DNA of 64,000 nt from Spirochaetota bacterium (lineage in GTDB: Bacteria > Spirochaetota > B62-G9 > DRHN01), in contig JAFGTF010000132.1 in assembly GCA_016934265.1 (NCBI GenBank), forward strand, positions 1 through 64,000, given 5' to 3'. Below the pieces are notes generated by a model, which saw only the letters and a list, made by a program, of their open reading frames with translations, did not search any database and was not told where the DNA came from. Shown here one piece after another: positions 61,727 through 64,000 of the stretch (position 1 is its first letter; every line of letters begins with the position of its first letter). The position numbers and the translations under genes were made by a program.

Positions 61727-61830
61727 TTGACAAAAACCGTCTATGGTATATTCTGCTGAAGTATACCAATTTCTATAATAGTATTTTTAATATAACTATT
61801 AATACTATTTATGTTTTTGGTATACAATAA
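61727..61830 (+). promoter_or_regulatory. Promoter and operator region of the ribose-type ABC operon
   Basis: TTGACA (61727-61732) and TATTCT (61749-61754) are 16 bp apart. Inverted arms TGGTATA/TATACCA (61744-61750, 61762-61768) straddle the -10. A second pair, AATAGTATT/AATACTATT (61777-61785, 61801-61809), lies downstream, and another GGTATAC follows at 61819. Repeated GGTATA half-sites near the start suggest a LacI- or ROK-type sugar-responsive repressor; its gene is not in the window. Confidence 0.5.
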
Positions 61831-61850
61831 ACCATGAACGGAGGAACGGT

Positions 61851-62879
61851 ATGAAGAAAGCAAAAATCTGTATATTTGTGCTTGCCTTCCTGTTTGTTGT
61901 GGCGTTACCGGTAATGACCTTTGCAAAAGGTCAAAAAGAATCGAGTACCGAGGCCGGTGGGCCGAAATACAGAATCGGAATGGCGGTATGTACCCTGGGA
62001 GAAGCGTTTTGGGAAGCAACGGTAACGGGCGCTCGCAATGCTGCGAAAGATCTCGGGGTCGAACTGATCGTTCAGAGCGCTCAGAACAACATGAATGAGC
62101 AGATACAACAAATCGAAAACTTTATCGCGCAGGAGGTGGATGCGATCATCTGCGCTCCGGTGGACGTATTTGCGATACTGGAATCCGCGAAGAAATGCAA
62201 CGAAGCGGGCATTCCGTTTATTTTCAACACAAGAGTAACCTTGAGCACGGATGATGCAAAAGTCGATTACGGCGTCGGATGGAATATGCAAGAGCTTGCA
62301 GGAATAGGCGCGCAAAAGCTGGTTGACAATGCAAAAGCAACTAATACCAAGGTAAAAGTCATAGAGGTGCTCGGGGCACTGACCGACAGCCATACGCTCT
62401 ATTGTCGGGACGGGTTTGCCAGTGTAGTAAAAAAGAATCCTGAATATATCGAAGTCGTTACACAGGTTCCCGGCGACTGGGTTCCCGATAAAGCCCTGTC
62501 AGGAACGACAAATGCCTTGAAAGCCCACCCGGAGGCAAACTGCATCTATTTCCATTCGGATTTCTATTTTCCCGCAATCGAATCTTCTCTGAGACAGGTC
62601 AACAGATGGAAGAAAATTGGAGAAAAAGGTCACGTGCAAATAATATGCCCCGGCGGTGAAAAACAAACACTTGACGCTATGAAAGAGGGGTATGTAGACT
62701 ATATACTGGTATTTCCCAACTTGGAAACAGGTGACTTGAGTGTGCGTAAAACAGTCGAGCTGCTGGATGGAAAGAAATTCTCCGATGAGTATTATCTAAT
62801 GACCAGTTATGTGTTGACCCCCGAAAATTTTAGCGAGAAATCCAAATCAGTATATGGTTATGTGTGGTCCCCTAAATAA
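61851..62879 (+). CDS. Periplasmic sugar-binding protein (RbsB-like)
   Basis: 342 residues. Signal peptide ending PVMTFA, then KGQKESSTEAGG, a linker style common in spirochaete binding proteins. The type I binding fold begins YRIGMAVCTLGEAFWEATVTGARNAAKDLGVELIVQSAQNNMNEQIQQIENFIAQEVDAIICAPVD, which is the RbsB/XylF/MglB pattern. It delivers a pentose, hexose or autoinducer-like sugar to the permease. SD CGGAGGAAC precedes the ATG. The permease gene follows after a strong hairpin. Confidence 0.9.
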   Translation: MKKAKICIFVLAFLFVVALPVMTFAKGQKESSTEAGGPKYRIGMAVCTLGEAFWEATVTGARNAAKDLGVELIVQSAQNNMNEQIQQIENFIAQEVDAIICAPVDVFAILESAKKCNEAGIPFIFNTRVTLSTDDAKVDYGVGWNMQELAGIGAQKLVDNAKATNTKVKVIEVLGALTDSHTLYCRDGFASVVKKNPEYIEVVTQVPGDWVPDKALSGTTNALKAHPEANCIYFHSDFYFPAIESSLRQVNRWKKIGEKGHVQIICPGGEKQTLDAMKEGYVDYILVFPNLETGDLSVRKTVELLDGKKFSDEYYLMTSYVLTPENFSEKSKSVYGYVWSPK

Positions 62880-62896
62880 TGGATTGTATGCCAAAT

Positions 62897-62925
62897 GGAA
62901 GCATAGATATTATATCTATGCTTCC
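62897..62925 (+). promoter_or_regulatory. Perfect 13-bp intercistronic stem-loop
   Basis: GGAAGCATAGATA-TTA-TATCTATGCTTCC lies between the binding-protein stop and the permease start. It has no U-run. A structure of this kind usually protects the upstream mRNA from 3' exonucleases or partly terminates, giving more binding protein than permease. Confidence 0.75.
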
Positions 62926-62951
62926 AACCCTATTTTCGATCAATTAAAGCG

Positions 62952-63929
62952 ATGAAAGAAAAGCTCAAGTCTTTTACTAATGTCGTATACAGAAATCCGA
63001 TACTGGTGATATTAGTGGTATATTTTATAATAACCTCCGTCACCATACCGTATTTTTTTACACAAAGAAACCTTACCAATATCCTGATTCAATCCACGGA
63101 CTTGATAATCATAAGCTGCGGTTTGATGTTTGTCCTCTTAAATGGAGGCATAGACTTTTCCATAATAGCGACTATGGGACTGGGAAGTATTATAGGCGCT
63201 TTGATCATGAATACAAAAACAGGGCTACTGGCGAATAGTGCCTTCGGCGCCTACGCAGCAATTGCGGTCATGCTGCTGATAGGGCTCGTTATCGGCGGCA
63301 TTAACGGATTAGCCGTCGTATTTTTAAAAATGCCTTCGTTTATGGCGACAATGGCCAATTATCTCATTTTCAGCGGTTTCGCGTTATTTTTAGCTCAATC
63401 AAAATCTATTGCCAATCTACCGAAAGCATTTCTGTTTATCGGCAACGGAAAACTCTTTACCGTGATCCCGTTTCCGGTAGTTATAACGATCTTTGTTTGT
63501 ATTATTATGAGCATCATACTATCGAGGACCGTTTTCGGAAGAAGCATTTACGCGGTCGGAACAAATCATGCAACCTCTTTTATCTCAGGAATCCCCGTCA
63601 AGAGAACGATATTTACACTTTTCTTAATATGCGGTCTTCTCGCGGCAATCGGCGGCATGATCACAACCTCGAGACTGGGCGCGGGAAGACCATTACTAAA
63701 CTCCGAGCGGCTGATGGATTTCGTGGCGGCAATTATTCTCGGGGGAACGAGTATCTTCGGAGGAAAAGGTACCGTTTCGGGAACAATTCTCGGCGCTCTT
63801 TTCATCGCAGTCCTGAGCAACAGTTTAGGAATGCTTGGCTTGCAATGGTATACGATAATGATAATCAAAGGCGCATTCGTCTTATTCGGAGCATGGTTGG
63901 ACGCCTATAAAACATTACGGGATTACTAA
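62952..63929 (+). CDS. ABC sugar permease (RbsC-like)
   Basis: 325 residues, eight to ten TM helices. Family phrases: TNILIQSTDLIIISCGLMFVLLNGGIDFSI ('G-G-I-D-x-S'), AVVFLKMPSFMATMANYLIFSG, RTVFGRSIYAVGTNHATSFISGIPV (the EAA-like coupling loop of RbsC), and ILGGTSIFGGKGTVSGTILGALFIAVLSN. It forms the channel of the ribose/xylose-class importer. The ATPase gene begins directly after the stop. Confidence 0.9.
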   Translation: MKEKLKSFTNVVYRNPILVILVVYFIITSVTIPYFFTQRNLTNILIQSTDLIIISCGLMFVLLNGGIDFSIIATMGLGSIIGALIMNTKTGLLANSAFGAYAAIAVMLLIGLVIGGINGLAVVFLKMPSFMATMANYLIFSGFALFLAQSKSIANLPKAFLFIGNGKLFTVIPFPVVITIFVCIIMSIILSRTVFGRSIYAVGTNHATSFISGIPVKRTIFTLFLICGLLAAIGGMITTSRLGAGRPLLNSERLMDFVAAIILGGTSIFGGKGTVSGTILGALFIAVLSNSLGMLGLQWYTIMIIKGAFVLFGAWLDAYKTLRDY

Positions 63930-63930
63930 T

Positions 63931-64000
63931 ATGGGAAACGGCATGTCCAGTAATGAGGATTATATTCTAAGACTTGAAAATATAAACAAAAGTTTTTCGT
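63931..64000 (+). CDS. N-terminus of ABC sugar ATPase (RbsA-like), cut by window end
   Basis: ATG 63931 starts MGNGMSSNEDYILRLENINKSFS and stays open to the last base. 'LRLENINKSFS' is the beginning of the first ATPase domain of RbsA/MglA-type proteins, which have two fused ABC domains. Its place right after binding-protein and permease genes supports this. Only 23 codons are visible, so nothing can be said of the motifs. ATG 63943 is an alternative start. Confidence 0.8.
   Translation, partial: MGNGMSSNEDYILRLENINKSFS

Noticed and set aside
1-64000. Search by eye for tRNA, rRNA, CRISPR arrays, riboswitches and phage modules
   Set aside because: None recognised. Cobalamin riboswitches were considered for the corrinoid operon leader, but no conserved B12-box-like sequence was visible there.

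Overview
The window reads as chromosome of an anaerobic, diderm heterotroph. The favoured guess is a spirochaete (Spirochaetota). The reasons are the processed N-terminus of the sugar-binding protein at 61851 (FAKGQKES-type), many lipoproteins and ABC sugar/polyol operons, and oxygen-sensitive enzymes (tungsten/molybdenum aldehyde oxidoreductase, corrinoid methyl transfer, Fe-S oxidoreductases). This is inference from gene content only. No rRNA, tRNA or CRISPR array was recognised.

Layout. 1-4.7 kb: the 3' end of a phytoene-desaturase-like oxidoreductase, a MarR-MATE efflux operon with a palindromic operator, and two lipoproteins. 4.7-6.0 kb: a RAYT (REP-associated tyrosine transposase) gene between perfect 37-bp direct repeats. 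6.0-8.6 kb: a homologue of methanogenesis marker 8 (DUF2099), a SIS-domain protein and a transaldolase-like aldolase. 8.6-12.1 kb: a three-part MshEN-ComFB-PduL fusion divergent from a membrane class III adenylate cyclase. 12.1-21.8 kb: GH114-like protein, Gfo/Idh/MocA oxidoreductase with a frameshifted 3' end, alpha-oxoamine synthase, a decayed MASE3-PAS sensor, DUF2158 protein, iron-type alcohol dehydrogenase, and a large WD40/transglutaminase-like/TPR exported protein.

22-39 kb is the most interesting block. Four transcription units share an almost identical promoter: TTGACA, 16-17 bp, a TAAAAT-like -10, then immediately a 23-bp palindrome GAA-N4-TTCA(C/G)TGAA-N4-TTC. The units encode (A) a corrinoid protein plus URO-D-type methyltransferase, (B) two GlcD-like flavin oxidases flanking an HdrD/GlcF-like Fe-S protein, (C) a zinc alcohol dehydrogenase, aldehyde:ferredoxin oxidoreductase, a MoaD/ThiS-like remnant and a C_GCAxxG_C_C protein, and (D) a branched-chain-amino-acid-type ABC importer. 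A TetR repressor lies divergent to unit A. I propose one regulon for uptake and anaerobic oxidation of a small alcohol or aldehyde carrying a demethylatable group; the substrate is unknown.

39.4-46.3 kb: response regulator, CoA-disulfide-reductase-like flavoprotein, AhpD-like protein, radical SAM protein, a URO-D gene split by one in-frame amber codon and ending inside a dispersed repeat, and a histidine kinase with degenerate catalytic boxes. 46.5-58 kb: a polyol-type catabolic region with a glycerol-type ABC importer (two ATPases, small DUF2160-like membrane protein, two permeases, binding protein), zinc dehydrogenase, FGGY kinase, SDR and DeoR regulator. 58-64 kb: a REPIN/MITE-like element, a tandem-repeat lipoprotein, an MFS transporter, a truncated lipoprotein gene, and a ribose-type ABC operon running off the window end.
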